Origin: Mucilaginibacter sp.
GTDB lineage: Bacteria; Bacteroidota; Bacteroidia; Sphingobacteriales; Sphingobacteriaceae
Direction of reading: 5' to 3'
Length of the DNA: 46,583 bases
Assembly: GCA_028287925.1 (NCBI GenBank)
Contig: JAQBOS010000567.1
Span: 1-46,583 of the forward strand
The notes below the pieces were generated by a model, which was given only the letters and a program-made list of their open reading frames with translations, did not search any database and was not told the DNA's origin. The number at the start of each line of letters is the position of its first letter. Position 1 is the first letter of the stretch. This document shows positions 1 through 9,424 of this stretch, piece after piece. Both the position numbers and the translations under genes were made by a program.

Positions 1-2
1 GC

Positions 3-911
3 GGTGTACCTGCTTATTGGCGCGACACGAATAGTACCGAGGTAAGAACTGGCTTTTTGGCGACTTATAACGCATTGAACATGATTTCGCCATGGATGAT
101 TGGAAAGATCTCTGATGTTTCCGGTTCCGACGGTTTCTACACCGATCATAATGCCGGCGATCAGGCTTACAGTAACGCTAACGGTATTGATTACCAGCCG
201 TGTGTTTTACCGGGAGATTTGCAAAAACATCAAAGAGTTCATGGCGATTTTATGTGGAGGCAATTTTACAACATGGTAAGGCTGGGCGCCCAGGGCATTT
301 ACATTTCCATGTTCGACGAATATAACGAAGGCAACCAGATAGCAAAAACTACCGAAACTTCGGCCTTTACGCCTGCTGGCTTGGGCTTTTTCTCGTTGGA
401 TGAAGATGGTACAGCCTGCTCTGCAGATTATTACTTACGCCTTACGGGCGATGGCGGCAGGATGCTGAAGGGCCAGCTTGGGCTTACAGCTACACGCCCT
501 ACGCAGCCGGTGGTGTCCGGCAGTACTCCTGCACCAATCGGGCAAATAATTACCATTAAGGGAAACAATAATCTTTACGTCAGCAGCGAGAACGGTACCC
601 AGGCTATGAATTGTAACCGCGCTACCGCCCAGGGTTGGGAGCAGTTTACGATTGTTGATGCCGGAGGAGGCAAGGTCGCCCTGATGAGCCAGGGCAAATA
701 TGTATCTTCTGAAAATGGAACCCAAGCTATAAATTGCAACCGGACGTCGATCGGGCCATGGGAACAATTTGATTGGATAGACAATGGAAATGGTACATTT
801 TCGCTAAGGGGAAACAACGTGAAATTTATTTCCAGCGAAAACGGTACCCAGGCTATGACCTGTAATCGTACCGTTGCCCAGACTTACGAATCATTCCGGG
901 TAAATCAATAA
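3..911 (+). CDS. C-terminal part of a secreted glycoside-hydrolase-like protein (GH71/GH99-like TIM barrel end) with C-terminal three-repeat beta-trefoil (fascin/ricin-like) domain; 5' end truncated by window
   Basis: Frame is open from the window edge (GVPAYWRDTNSTEVRTGFLATYNALNMISPWMIGK...), so the listed TTG start at 57 is not real; ...GAQGIYISMFDEYNEGNQIAKT... barrel end, then three SSENGTQAMNCNR-type repeats. Confidence 0.75.
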   Translation, partial: GVPAYWRDTNSTEVRTGFLATYNALNMISPWMIGKISDVSGSDGFYTDHNAGDQAYSNANGIDYQPCVLPGDLQKHQRVHGDFMWRQFYNMVRLGAQGIYISMFDEYNEGNQIAKTTETSAFTPAGLGFFSLDEDGTACSADYYLRLTGDGGRMLKGQLGLTATRPTQPVVSGSTPAPIGQIITIKGNNNLYVSSENGTQAMNCNRATAQGWEQFTIVDAGGGKVALMSQGKYVSSENGTQAINCNRTSIGPWEQFDWIDNGNGTFSLRGNNVKFISSENGTQAMTCNRTVAQTYESFRVNQ

Positions 912-949
912 ATAACCTAACCAGGAATAAGCTTTAAGCTTCTTTTTTT

Positions 950-980
950 GAATGGCCGGTTTACCAATGACCGGCCATTC
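950..980. terminator. Bidirectional terminator-like hairpin between convergent genes
   Basis: GAATGGCCGGT-TTACCAATG-ACCGGCCATTC, 11-bp perfect arms between converging CDSs; T-rich/A-rich flank on the left. Confidence 0.6.
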
Positions 981-1015
981 ATTGAAGTTGAAAAATCTTT
1001 TATATGGGTTGACTG

Positions 1016-2524
1016 TTATTGATGAGAAGAAACCCATCCTGCGCTTTGCAGGTATTTGATCAGGCGGGGATCTTTGGCTGAGAGGGCAGGGATCCAGTCG
1101 CCGATCCGCTGACGGGTCCAGTAATTACCCTGTTGATTACCGGGATTTGCAAACTTATAACGGTATAATACAGCGCGGATAAATCGCGGAGGCGCTGCGG
1201 GAAACGGGTTCCCGGCGAATAAATCTACTATAGCTGGATCATTATGCAGAAGCTTCCAAACAAGGTTATATGTCCAGGGATATTGATCGGCCGTTGGCAT
1301 TGCAGCGAACCACATTTGCCAGTCTAAACGCAATTGATAGGGTGCTATTTGCGGTGGGAGCCTATTAAGTGCTACCGGGAGGCCTTTGTAGATATACGGT
1401 TTCCAGTTTGCTTTGCCTCCCGTAGTGTCATCGGCTGTTCCTTCAAATATCACATTCGCACGCTCTTGTCCTACAGATCCGAACGCCCCGTAAGTATTAA
1501 CCAGGTCCAACGGATCAAAAGAAGTATTCATCACCTGGGATGGCGACAGAATGTTCAATGCGGGTTGAATGCTCAAGAGTACCACAATGGCGGTAACAAC
1601 CCAACTGGTGACCAGCATTGGCTTTGATTCTTTGGCAATGCCTGCAGCCCTTTCCGCCTTTTGAACAAGCTTTTGTGGAAGCACCCTGGCCCAAAAGCCA
1701 TCATCAAAACAGGCCAATGCGGGAACGATAGTGAGCCAGTTTAAAAAGGAGAGATTCCCGCTTAGGATGATTGTAAGCTGGAACAACACAATGACTAAGC
1801 CTGCGATATGACGTGCAAGCCGTGGCCAGAATACGAACCAGGGGGCTACGAGCTCTGCCAGCCAGTTAAACCAGACTCCGATTTTCAGAGCGATATGGGG
1901 AAGAAAATGAAACCACCTGGTTAATGGACCGGGAATAGGTTGTGTTTCGAAATAATAATAGAGGGCGGTACCATTGCGCCAGATCTTATCCCCGCGATAT
2001 TTGATCATTCCTGAACCAAGCATAATCCGGAAGATAAGCCAACGGAAAAGTACAATTACAGGCATAGGTGGTGCGTATTTAGGGAACGGACGCAGATCGA
2101 ACAGCGGACAGAGAAATATAGCGAGAAAGCCGGTCTCTGTGAGTTGGATCTCCCAGCCGTATCCGTACCAGTCCTGTCCGATATGAACAAATGACATATA
2201 CAGAAACCAAACGACGGTGAGCATCGTGGCATTTGCGTACCCGGCGGCTATTACAATGGAGAGCAGTAATCCGGTCCATGCGGCGATTAGAAGCGCAGTG
2301 TCAGAATGCCAGAACCAAAAAACCGAGGGCAGGTGCAGGAAGGCAGATCCGGTGGACCCTAACGAGGAGCTCACTTCACTTAAGTAAATCTTCAACGGAA
2401 GGAGTCCGTTAGCGCCGATTAATGGAACTACCTGGTTGATGGCCACTAAAAAGGCGACCACATAAATCACACCGAGTAACCGGAGGATCACAAAGCGGGT
2501 AAGCCAGTAGGTGGGAGGGGCCAT
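1016..2524 (-). CDS. Lipase maturation factor (LMF1/2)-like multi-pass membrane protein
   Basis: 502 aa; MAPPTYWLTRFVILRLLGVIYVVAFLVAINQVVPLIGANGLLP... and ...RFIRAVLYRYKFANPGNQQGNYWTRQRIGDWIPALS typical of the LMF family. Confidence 0.8.
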   Translation of the reverse strand: MAPPTYWLTRFVILRLLGVIYVVAFLVAINQVVPLIGANGLLPLKIYLSEVSSSLGSTGSAFLHLPSVFWFWHSDTALLIAAWTGLLLSIVIAAGYANATMLTVVWFLYMSFVHIGQDWYGYGWEIQLTETGFLAIFLCPLFDLRPFPKYAPPMPVIVLFRWLIFRIMLGSGMIKYRGDKIWRNGTALYYYFETQPIPGPLTRWFHFLPHIALKIGVWFNWLAELVAPWFVFWPRLARHIAGLVIVLFQLTIILSGNLSFLNWLTIVPALACFDDGFWARVLPQKLVQKAERAAGIAKESKPMLVTSWVVTAIVVLLSIQPALNILSPSQVMNTSFDPLDLVNTYGAFGSVGQERANVIFEGTADDTTGGKANWKPYIYKGLPVALNRLPPQIAPYQLRLDWQMWFAAMPTADQYPWTYNLVWKLLHNDPAIVDLFAGNPFPAAPPRFIRAVLYRYKFANPGNQQGNYWTRQRIGDWIPALSAKDPRLIKYLQSAGWVSSHQ

Positions 2525-2773
2525 GAAGAATTTGTTATTTTATTAATACACGGGATGGATAAGATGGTTTTGCATATTTACAATTGAGCTTGTTTTTTGA
2601 TTGTTATGGCAAAACGGAAGGCTTAGGTTTTATTTACAGGGAGCCTGCATCGGTAATTGGATAGGCAATTCAATGATTTCTAAAAAAGAAATAACAGAGG
2701 CAGCCGGGAGTGTTTGAGATATATTTTGATCATAAATGGCGAATTGTACAGGATTATCTGCAAAAAAAGTTAA

Positions 2774-3151
2774 TTAAGCCAATTCAGCGTTATTTGATAA
2801 ACAGCCCTCAACCATATGGATCACCGCATCTACGTTGAATGGTTTTGCTATAAAGCCATCAGAACCATAACTGCCAAAGGACTCCAGGAAATGCGGGTAT
2901 CCGGAAAGCAGGATAACCGGGAGGCCAGTGGTCATACTGTTGCCTTTAAGCTCATGACAGAGTTCGCCGCCATTAATGCCGGGAATAAGAAAATCCAGCA
3001 TTATAAGGTCTGGCCTGTGTGTTAACACACTTTCAATAATTGAAGGTGTGAAATTCAGACCAACAACTTCATAACCTTCTTCATTCAGAAGATCGGTTAA
3101 CAGGCAGAGGATGTCATAGTCATCTTCTACGATCAATATTCTTTTGGACAT
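2774..3151 (-). CDS. Single-domain response regulator (receiver domain only)
   Basis: MSKRILIVEDDYDILCLLTDLLNEEGYEV...PDLIMLDFLIPGINGGELCHELK...PVILLSGYP...GFIAKPFN; internal ATG at 3151 is the natural start of the listed ORF. Confidence 0.88.
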   Translation of the reverse strand: MSKRILIVEDDYDILCLLTDLLNEEGYEVVGLNFTPSIIESVLTHRPDLIMLDFLIPGINGGELCHELKGNSMTTGLPVILLSGYPHFLESFGSYGSDGFIAKPFNVDAVIHMVEGCLSNNAELA

Positions 3152-3278
3152 AACATCTATAATTGGTAAGTATATAACGATCAAACAGGCATTATAGTTT
3201 GATGATTATCCTGATAAAGATAGCGTACTTACCTGACTTTAAGATTACTGGAATATTATATAATTATACCGGTATAGT

Positions 3279-3365
3279 TAAGTCAATAGTCTTAAGTCGC
3301 AACTCTTAAGTCAAATTTCGTTTTTTTTTGACTTAGAACTCTGGGCTTTCGACTCAAGACTAAGC
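3279..3365. repeat. Intergenic imperfect inverted repeat, copy 1 ('AAGTC...GACTT' family)
   Basis: agtcttaagtcgcaactcttaagtcaaattTcg..tttttgacttagaactctgggctttcgactcaagactaagc; near-copy at 5113-5195. Confidence 0.7.
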
Positions 3366-3396
3366 ATCAATTCATGATTAACACAATACTAGTTCC

Positions 3397-5019
3397 TTAT
3401 TCTGTTTCATAGGCAAAGTGCTGGCGCATTTTTTCTTCTTCCAGGTCAAGCAACTCAAGTTGTTGTTTAACGATGTCATCGTTGATGTTTTCCTTTTTGT
3501 TAAGGGTATTGAGCAGTGCCCGTTGTTCTTTCATCAGCTCTGTCATGATAGCCCTGTAATCTTTATAAAAAGCATCGGATCGGGTTTTATTATCTTCTTT
3601 CTCCCAGTCTTTCAATAGTTCAAGGTCTGCCGTCAGCTTTAGCCGGAGTGATTTGACCATATCGTTATCCTTAAGCTGTGCCGCATATTTTTCGTCCAGT
3701 ATTTGAAGGGACAGATGGGATAGTTTTTCCCTGACAAGCTGTTTTTGTTGCCCGAAAGAAATAGTATAATCACGGTCGGGCATATTTATCCATTTAACCA
3801 ATGTTGGTAGGGTCAGGCCCTGCAATACCAATGTTACCAATATAACTATAAAGGTGATAAACAGAATGAGCGGACGCTGGGGAAAGGCCGCGCCTGAATT
3901 TAACAGAACCGGAACACTTAAGGCAGCCGCTAAAGATACTACACCACGCATCCCTGTCCAGCCAAACAGGATGGGGGCTTTCCATCCGGGTTTATCATCC
4001 GCAACGGTAATGAACTTGCTCATGAACATTGTAAAAACAGTTGCCCCGAAAGTGCTGGCAAAACGAGTAACGATCAAAACAGCAGTAATGATGAGGCTGT
4101 ATTTGATAGCTGGGCCAAGACCGTCTGGCCCCAGCGCTTTTATAATAACCGGGAATTCCAGGCCTATCAGTATAAACACAAAACCATTAAGCACAAAAGC
4201 CACAGCCTCCCAAACATTAATCCCCTTTAGCCTGCTCTGGTTGCTGAAAATAGATTGCCGCCTTGCGGAAAGGAACAGCCCGCCACTCACCACCGCCAGT
4301 ACCCCCGAAAAATGAAATTCTTCGGCCGCCATATACATGGCATAGGGCGTAATAAAAGTAAGCACAATATCAATATTGGTAGTAGTAGGCAGCCAGCGAT
4401 GGATGGCATAAAATACCAGTGCAACTGCCAAACCGATTAAAATCCCCATAACAATTACCAAAACAAAACTAACCGCGGCCTGGCTGAAAACAAAAGTGCC
4501 CGTAGTTACGGCTGCCAGCGCAAAGCGAAAAATAACCAGACTGGAAGCATCATTCAGTAAGCTTTCGCCCTCTACAATGGTGATGAACCGTTTGGGTACC
4601 TTAACATTCTTTAATATCGCGCTTGCCGAAACAGCGTCAGGAGGGGAGATGATGCCGCCTAACAGGAAACCGGTTGCTAAAGTAAAGCCCGGGATAAGAC
4701 CATAAGATACAAATGCTACAACACAGGAGGTAATAATAACAATTGGCACAGCAAAGCTGGAGATCACCCGGCGCCATTTCCAGAAATCTTTCCAGGAGGT
4801 ACTCCACGCAGCCTCATAAAGTAATGGCGGGAGGAAGATCACAAAGATCATGTCCGGGTCAATTTCAATGCCTCTTAAAATAGGAACAAAACCCAGTGGC
4901 AACCCTGCCAGTACCAGCAGGATAGGGTAGGCGATCTTAATTTTTTGTGCCAGCATAACAATGAACAGGATCACAGCCAGCAGGAAGGTATATTGAATGA
5001 TGAGGTGGTGCATAACCAA
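3397..5019 (-). CDS. CPA1-family Na+/H+ antiporter
   Basis: 540 aa, multi-TM; GFLLGGIISPPDAVSASAILKNVKVPKRFITIVEGESLLNDASSLVIFRFA is the CPA1 core motif; hydrophilic C-terminal tail. Confidence 0.9.
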   Translation of the reverse strand: MVMHHLIIQYTFLLAVILFIVMLAQKIKIAYPILLVLAGLPLGFVPILRGIEIDPDMIFVIFLPPLLYEAAWSTSWKDFWKWRRVISSFAVPIVIITSCVVAFVSYGLIPGFTLATGFLLGGIISPPDAVSASAILKNVKVPKRFITIVEGESLLNDASSLVIFRFALAAVTTGTFVFSQAAVSFVLVIVMGILIGLAVALVFYAIHRWLPTTTNIDIVLTFITPYAMYMAAEEFHFSGVLAVVSGGLFLSARRQSIFSNQSRLKGINVWEAVAFVLNGFVFILIGLEFPVIIKALGPDGLGPAIKYSLIITAVLIVTRFASTFGATVFTMFMSKFITVADDKPGWKAPILFGWTGMRGVVSLAAALSVPVLLNSGAAFPQRPLILFITFIVILVTLVLQGLTLPTLVKWINMPDRDYTISFGQQKQLVREKLSHLSLQILDEKYAAQLKDNDMVKSLRLKLTADLELLKDWEKEDNKTRSDAFYKDYRAIMTELMKEQRALLNTLNKKENINDDIVKQQLELLDLEEEKMRQHFAYETE

Positions 5020-5112
5020 AAATAAGTCAATTTAAGCAAACCTTAAACAAGTTGCTGTTTAAAAAAACATCTTTATTCTATGGGTTTAGCACCTAATAAT
5101 TAATAAGGCTGC

Positions 5113-5195
5113 GTCTTTAGTCGCAAGTCTTTAGTCAAATTCGGTCTTTTTCTGACTTAGAACTCCAGACTTTCGACTCACGACTAAACTAAGCA
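5113..5195. repeat. Intergenic imperfect inverted repeat, copy 2
   Basis: gtctttagtcgcaagtctttagtcaaattcggtctttttctgacttagaactccagactttcgactcacgactaaac; matches 3279-3365. Confidence 0.7.
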
Positions 5196-6097
5196 TTAGC
5201 CAGCCTTGCCATAACTGGAGAAGAGCCTGTATATTTCCTGAAAAAATTGGCAAAGTAAGCGGGCTCTTCAAAACCAAGGATATTAGCGATTTGGGCTATG
5301 CTCCAGTCGGTGTGCTTTAATAAAGCATGCGCTTCTTTTAAAACGCGTTCTGAAATATGTTGGGTAGTGGTCTTGCCTGTGATTTCCTTTACAGACCGGT
5401 TGAGGTGATTGGTATGCACGGAAAGGTTTTGGGCAAAATCATTAGCCGTTTTCAGTTTAAGGAATTGGCCTGACGAATCAATTGGAAACTGTCTTTCCAG
5501 TAACTCTAAAAACGATGCTGTGATCCTGGCTGCGGCACTGGTATTGGTTTCATAAGTGGTAACAGGTGCTATCTTTAAAGCCTCATGCATCAGGATGCGC
5601 AGGTAACTACGGAGCAAGTCGTACTTATGAGCATAGTCTGAATCCATTTCTTCCATCATCCTGCCAAGTGTGGCCGAAATGAAAGCCAGCTGGACCTCAT
5701 TTAAAAAAACAATGTGGTTTCCGCCCGTTTTAAACAATGGAAAATCCTGCAGGGTGCTTCTATGCTCGTGCGATTCAATAAAGGCCTGGGTAAATAAACA
5801 GAAGCAGCCTTCCTGTGGCCCAGGTCCTGATTCCCAGGATGATGGCACCGATGGACTGGAAAATACGAGTGCGGGCCGGTCAATGTCCACGTACCTGTCC
5901 GCATAATGCATCTTACCATTCCCAATTACAAGCGCTATTTTATAAAAATCACGCCGGCTAAATGGTGTTTTCGGAAAACAAGGCTTGCGCAAAAAAACAT
6001 TGAAATGCCCCTGCCCGGTATTGTTCTCAGCAAATACCTTTTGATTGGCTACCGGGTGGCGCTGGTAAAATTCTTCAAGGGTTTCCATATTAAGCAT
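5189..6097 (-). CDS. AraC-family transcriptional regulator
   Basis: C-terminal AraC HTH: FAQNLSVHTNHLNRSVKEITGKTTTQHISERVLKEAHALLKHTDWSIAQIANILGFEEPAYFANFFRKYTGSSP. Start may be 6088 (METLEEF). Confidence 0.9.
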   Translation of the reverse strand: MLNMETLEEFYQRHPVANQKVFAENNTGQGHFNVFLRKPCFPKTPFSRRDFYKIALVIGNGKMHYADRYVDIDRPALVFSSPSVPSSWESGPGPQEGCFCLFTQAFIESHEHRSTLQDFPLFKTGGNHIVFLNEVQLAFISATLGRMMEEMDSDYAHKYDLLRSYLRILMHEALKIAPVTTYETNTSAAARITASFLELLERQFPIDSSGQFLKLKTANDFAQNLSVHTNHLNRSVKEITGKTTTQHISERVLKEAHALLKHTDWSIAQIANILGFEEPAYFANFFRKYTGSSPVMARLANA

Positions 6098-6113
6098 AGG
6101 TAAAGGTAGTAAT

Positions 6114-6136
6114 TATTTGATTATTATAATCAAATA
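6114..6136. promoter_or_regulatory. Perfect 23-bp palindrome in the AraC/MFS divergent intergenic region (candidate operator)
   Basis: TATTTGATTAT-T-ATAATCAAATA, 11-bp perfect arms. Confidence 0.5.
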
Positions 6137-6237
6137 TGACTATTGAATGATGGTTAAATGATCGACTGTTTGAAAATTATAAGTTTCTGCTTGAATACTA
6201 TAAATAGAAAGCAAACAGGCGCCGCTACTTTTGCGCT

Positions 6238-7797
6238 ATGGAAACCGGTTTTAGAAAATGGATCATCGTAGTTACGATCATTACGTCCACCATTATTGAG
6301 CTGATAGATACTACTATTGTAAACGTATCCATCAATACCATGAGCGGGAATTTGGGAGCATCGCTTGAGGATACTGCATGGGTTATTACTTCCTATGCCA
6401 TAGCCAATGTGATCATCATCCCCATGACCAGCTTCCTTGCCGAAAAGATCGGGAGGAAGCAATATTATATTGGTTCTATACTTTTGTTTACACTGGCCTC
6501 GGCTATGTGCGGGTTTTCGCATAATTTATGGGAATTGGTCGGCTTCCGTTTTCTCCAGGGCATTGGCGGTGGTGCTTTGCTATCTACCTCGCAGTCTATC
6601 CTTTTTGAAACCTTCCCGGTAAAAGAACGTGCTACGGCCAGTGGTATTTTCAGCCTGGGCATTATTATCGGCCCGTCCATCGGCCCGGTGATGGGGGGCT
6701 ACATCGTGGATAATTTATCCTGGCAATGGATCTTTTATGTGAATATCCCCATCGGGCTATTAGCGGCCGTTTTATCCTTCATTTATCTTAAACCCACTAA
6801 ACGATCGGAAGACGGGAGAAGGATCGACTGGCTTGGCATCTTTTTATTGGCCGTAGGAGTCGGTTCCCTGCAAATAGTGCTGGAACGAGGGGAAACAGAC
6901 GACTGGTTTGCAGCAAATTATATTGTAGTACTGAGTATTATATCAGCCTTGTCCTTAGCCGTTTTGGTTTGGTGGGAGCTCAATATTAAACACCCGGTAA
7001 TTAACCTGCGGGTTTTAAAAAGCACCACCTTATCCATTTCTGCAGTTATGACCTTTGTGCTGGGATTTGGCTTGTTCAGCGCAGTGTTTGTTTTTCCTTT
7101 GTATGCCCAGCGGATCATCGGTTATTCGGCCTTCCAAACGGGGACCATGCTCTTGCCTGGAACGCTGATGGCGGCAATGATCTCGCCATTTTTGGGAAAA
7201 ATGCTGCAAAACGGCATCCGCCCGCAATACCTGATTATCCTGGGCTTTGGGCTGTCGGCCATTTTTGGCTTCATGATGTCGGGCTCGAACCTGGAAACCG
7301 GCGGCGCATATTTTTTCATCCCATTGATCTGCCGTGGATTGGGCGCGGCATTGCTGATCGTACCCTTAACAGCACTGGCTGTGTCGGAATTAAAACCGGC
7401 TGAAATACCGCAAGGTGCAGCTTTAAATAATATGATGCGGCAAATGGGAGGATCGTTTGGTATCGCCTTAATAAATACCTATATCGCGCATCGTGCAGCA
7501 GCAAACCGCATGTCCCTGATCCCTCATGTTACAGCCTCCGACCCGCTGACGGTTGCGCGGCGGCAATCATACATCAGTAATTTCCTTGCCCATGGCGCCA
7601 GTTATTTGCGTGCATTACAGCAGTCGCTGGGGGCACTGGAAAACACGGTTGCCCGGCAAACTTTCCTGCTAAGCTATATGGATGCGTTCCTGCTGCTGGC
7701 CATTTTAAATGCCTGTTGTATTCCGTTGGTAATCCTGACCATCAAAAAAAGACAAGTTGTAAAGGTCGGCAAGGTAGAACTTCCGGATGCACATTGA
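6238..7797 (+). CDS. DHA2-family (EmrB/QacA) MFS multidrug efflux transporter
   Basis: 519 aa, about 14 TM; IIELIDTTIVNVSINTMSGNLGASLEDTAWVITSYAIANVIIIPMTSFLAEKIGRK...FRFLQGIGGGAL. Confidence 0.9.
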   Translation: METGFRKWIIVVTIITSTIIELIDTTIVNVSINTMSGNLGASLEDTAWVITSYAIANVIIIPMTSFLAEKIGRKQYYIGSILLFTLASAMCGFSHNLWELVGFRFLQGIGGGALLSTSQSILFETFPVKERATASGIFSLGIIIGPSIGPVMGGYIVDNLSWQWIFYVNIPIGLLAAVLSFIYLKPTKRSEDGRRIDWLGIFLLAVGVGSLQIVLERGETDDWFAANYIVVLSIISALSLAVLVWWELNIKHPVINLRVLKSTTLSISAVMTFVLGFGLFSAVFVFPLYAQRIIGYSAFQTGTMLLPGTLMAAMISPFLGKMLQNGIRPQYLIILGFGLSAIFGFMMSGSNLETGGAYFFIPLICRGLGAALLIVPLTALAVSELKPAEIPQGAALNNMMRQMGGSFGIALINTYIAHRAAANRMSLIPHVTASDPLTVARRQSYISNFLAHGASYLRALQQSLGALENTVARQTFLLSYMDAFLLLAILNACCIPLVILTIKKRQVVKVGKVELPDAH

Positions 7798-7861
7798 TCG
7801 GTGTTGAGATTGGTCAGGAGAAAATTATTTCTTGTCCTTTCCAAACAGCCGGGCATTGTAA

Positions 7862-8353
7862 TTATGCCAGTTTCCAGTCGGGCCGTTCAAAGTGGCAGGT
7901 GTATCCGTATGGATTCTTTTGCAGATAGTCCTGGTGTTCGGCTTCGGCGTTCCAAAAATCGGTTTCAGGTACAACTTCGGTAACAATTTTACCTGGCCAT
8001 TTCCCGGAAGCTTCCATTTCCTTAATCAGCGCGTTTGCGGTTTCCCGTTGGTTTTCATCCAGGTAAAAGATCGCTGAGCGATAGGATGCCCCGATATCGT
8101 TTCCCTGCCTGTTCCGGGTGGTAGGGTCATGGATCTGGAAGAAATATTCCAGGAGCTTGCGATAAGATAGCAGTTCTGGGTCAAATGTAACCGCAATAGC
8201 TTCAGCGTGTGTGCCGTGGTTCCGGTAAGTGGCATTGGGTACATCGCCGCCTGTGTATCCCACAACAGTTGAAATAACACCCGGATAATGCCTGATCAAT
8301 TCTTCTACGCCCCAAAAGCAACCGCCTGCCAGAATGGCTTTTTCAATATTCAT
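7862..8353 (-). CDS. msrA: Peptide-methionine (S)-S-oxide reductase MsrA
   Basis: [26 protein letters not shown]...[29 protein letters not shown]... with GCFWG catalytic motif. Confidence 0.95.
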   Translation of the reverse strand: MNIEKAILAGGCFWGVEELIRHYPGVISTVVGYTGGDVPNATYRNHGTHAEAIAVTFDPELLSYRKLLEYFFQIHDPTTRNRQGNDIGASYRSAIFYLDENQRETANALIKEMEASGKWPGKIVTEVVPETDFWNAEAEHQDYLQKNPYGYTCHFERPDWKLA

Positions 8354-8395
8354 TTTGCCTTATTTTTTAAAGGATAAAAATAAGGCTTTTAAGTT

Positions 8396-8434
8396 ACACA
8401 TTCTTAATTCGAGGGTCACGAATTAAGAATGTGT
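8396..8434. terminator. Strong hairpin between gap and msrA
   Basis: ACACATTCTTAATTCG-agggtca-CGAATTAAGAATGTGT, 16-bp perfect arms, 7-nt loop. Confidence 0.5.
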
Positions 8435-8446
8435 AGCAGGCGAGGT

Positions 8447-9424
8447 TTAAAGTACAGATACCAGTTCGGCTATGCGGTTGGAGATGCCTACTTCATTGTC
8501 GTACCAGGCAACTACCTTAACCAGCTTGCCAATTGATTTGGTCAGGTTGCCGTCTACGATTGAGCTATGGGTATTGCCTAAAATATCAGCCGACACGAAT
8601 TGTTCTTCGGTATATTGTAAAATCCCTTTTAAAGAATTATCTGCATAGTGCTTTAATATGGTATTCAGGTCTTTAGCCGAAACCTCCTGCTTTAAGTTGA
8701 TCGACAAGTCAACTATCGATCCATCGATCACAGGGACACGATAAGAGAACCCGTCCAGCTTGCCTTTCAGTTCCGGCAAAACGTCGCCTATGGCCTTTGC
8801 CGCACCGGTGGTTGTAGGAATGATTGAATGCGGCGCTGACCGTGCCCTGCGCAGGTCTTTATGTGGCCCATCCTGCAAATGCTGGTCGGCGGTAAAGGCG
8901 TGAACAGTCGCCATAAAGCCTGATTCAACACCGAACTCTTTATCAAGGATGTATAAAACAGGGGCGATGCTGCCCGTGGTGCAGGATGCGGTGGAATAGA
9001 TCTGGTCGCCTCCGATCAGTTGATTGTTTACGCCGTGAACGATAGTTTTTATCCCGCCCGTAGCCGGGGCTGTGATCAGTACTTTTTTCGCGCCTGCATC
9101 GATATGTGCTTGTGCGGTGGCTTTATCCGTAAAGCGCCCGGTAGATTCGATCACCACATCGATCCCCAGGTCTCCCCACGGCAGATTTTTCGGATCCTTT
9201 TCGCTCAATAAGCTGATCTTTTTCCCGTTCACCAGCATGGCCCCGTCTTCTGCTGCCACCGTACCCGGGAAACGCCCGTGCGCGCTGTCATATTTCAGCA
9301 GGTGGATCAAGGTGTTTAGGTCCGTCAGGTCATTGATCGCCACGACTTCGATATCCTGTTTATTCTGTAAGGCCCGAAGCGTCATGCGCCCGATCCGGCC
9401 GAATCCATTAATTGCAATTTTCAT
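8447..9424 (-). CDS. gap: Type I glyceraldehyde-3-phosphate dehydrogenase
   Basis: MKIAINGFGRIGRMTLRAL...STASCTTGSIAPVLYILDKEFGVESGFMATVHAFTADQHLQDGPHKDLRRARSAPHSIIPTTTGAAKA. Confidence 0.95.
   Translation of the reverse strand: MKIAINGFGRIGRMTLRALQNKQDIEVVAINDLTDLNTLIHLLKYDSAHGRFPGTVAAEDGAMLVNGKKISLLSEKDPKNLPWGDLGIDVVIESTGRFTDKATAQAHIDAGAKKVLITAPATGGIKTIVHGVNNQLIGGDQIYSTASCTTGSIAPVLYILDKEFGVESGFMATVHAFTADQHLQDGPHKDLRRARSAPHSIIPTTTGAAKAIGDVLPELKGKLDGFSYRVPVIDGSIVDLSINLKQEVSAKDLNTILKHYADNSLKGILQYTEEQFVSADILGNTHSSIVDGNLTKSIGKLVKVVAWYDNEVGISNRIAELVSVL

Noticed and set aside
435-817. Antisense ORFs 435..767 and 575..817 (-)
   Set aside because: Entirely inside the repeat-containing GH C-terminal CDS; shadow ORFs without RBS or recognisable domains.
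3854-4705. Antisense ORFs opposite the Na+/H+ antiporter (3854..4315, 4255..4440, 4496..4705)
   Set aside because: Shadow ORFs opposite a well-supported CPA1 gene.
6226-6233. TACTTTTG as the MFS promoter -7 box
   Set aside because: Matches TAnnTTTG but lies only 5 nt before the ATG and lacks a TTG at the correct -33 spacing; would require a leaderless transcript, so not listed.
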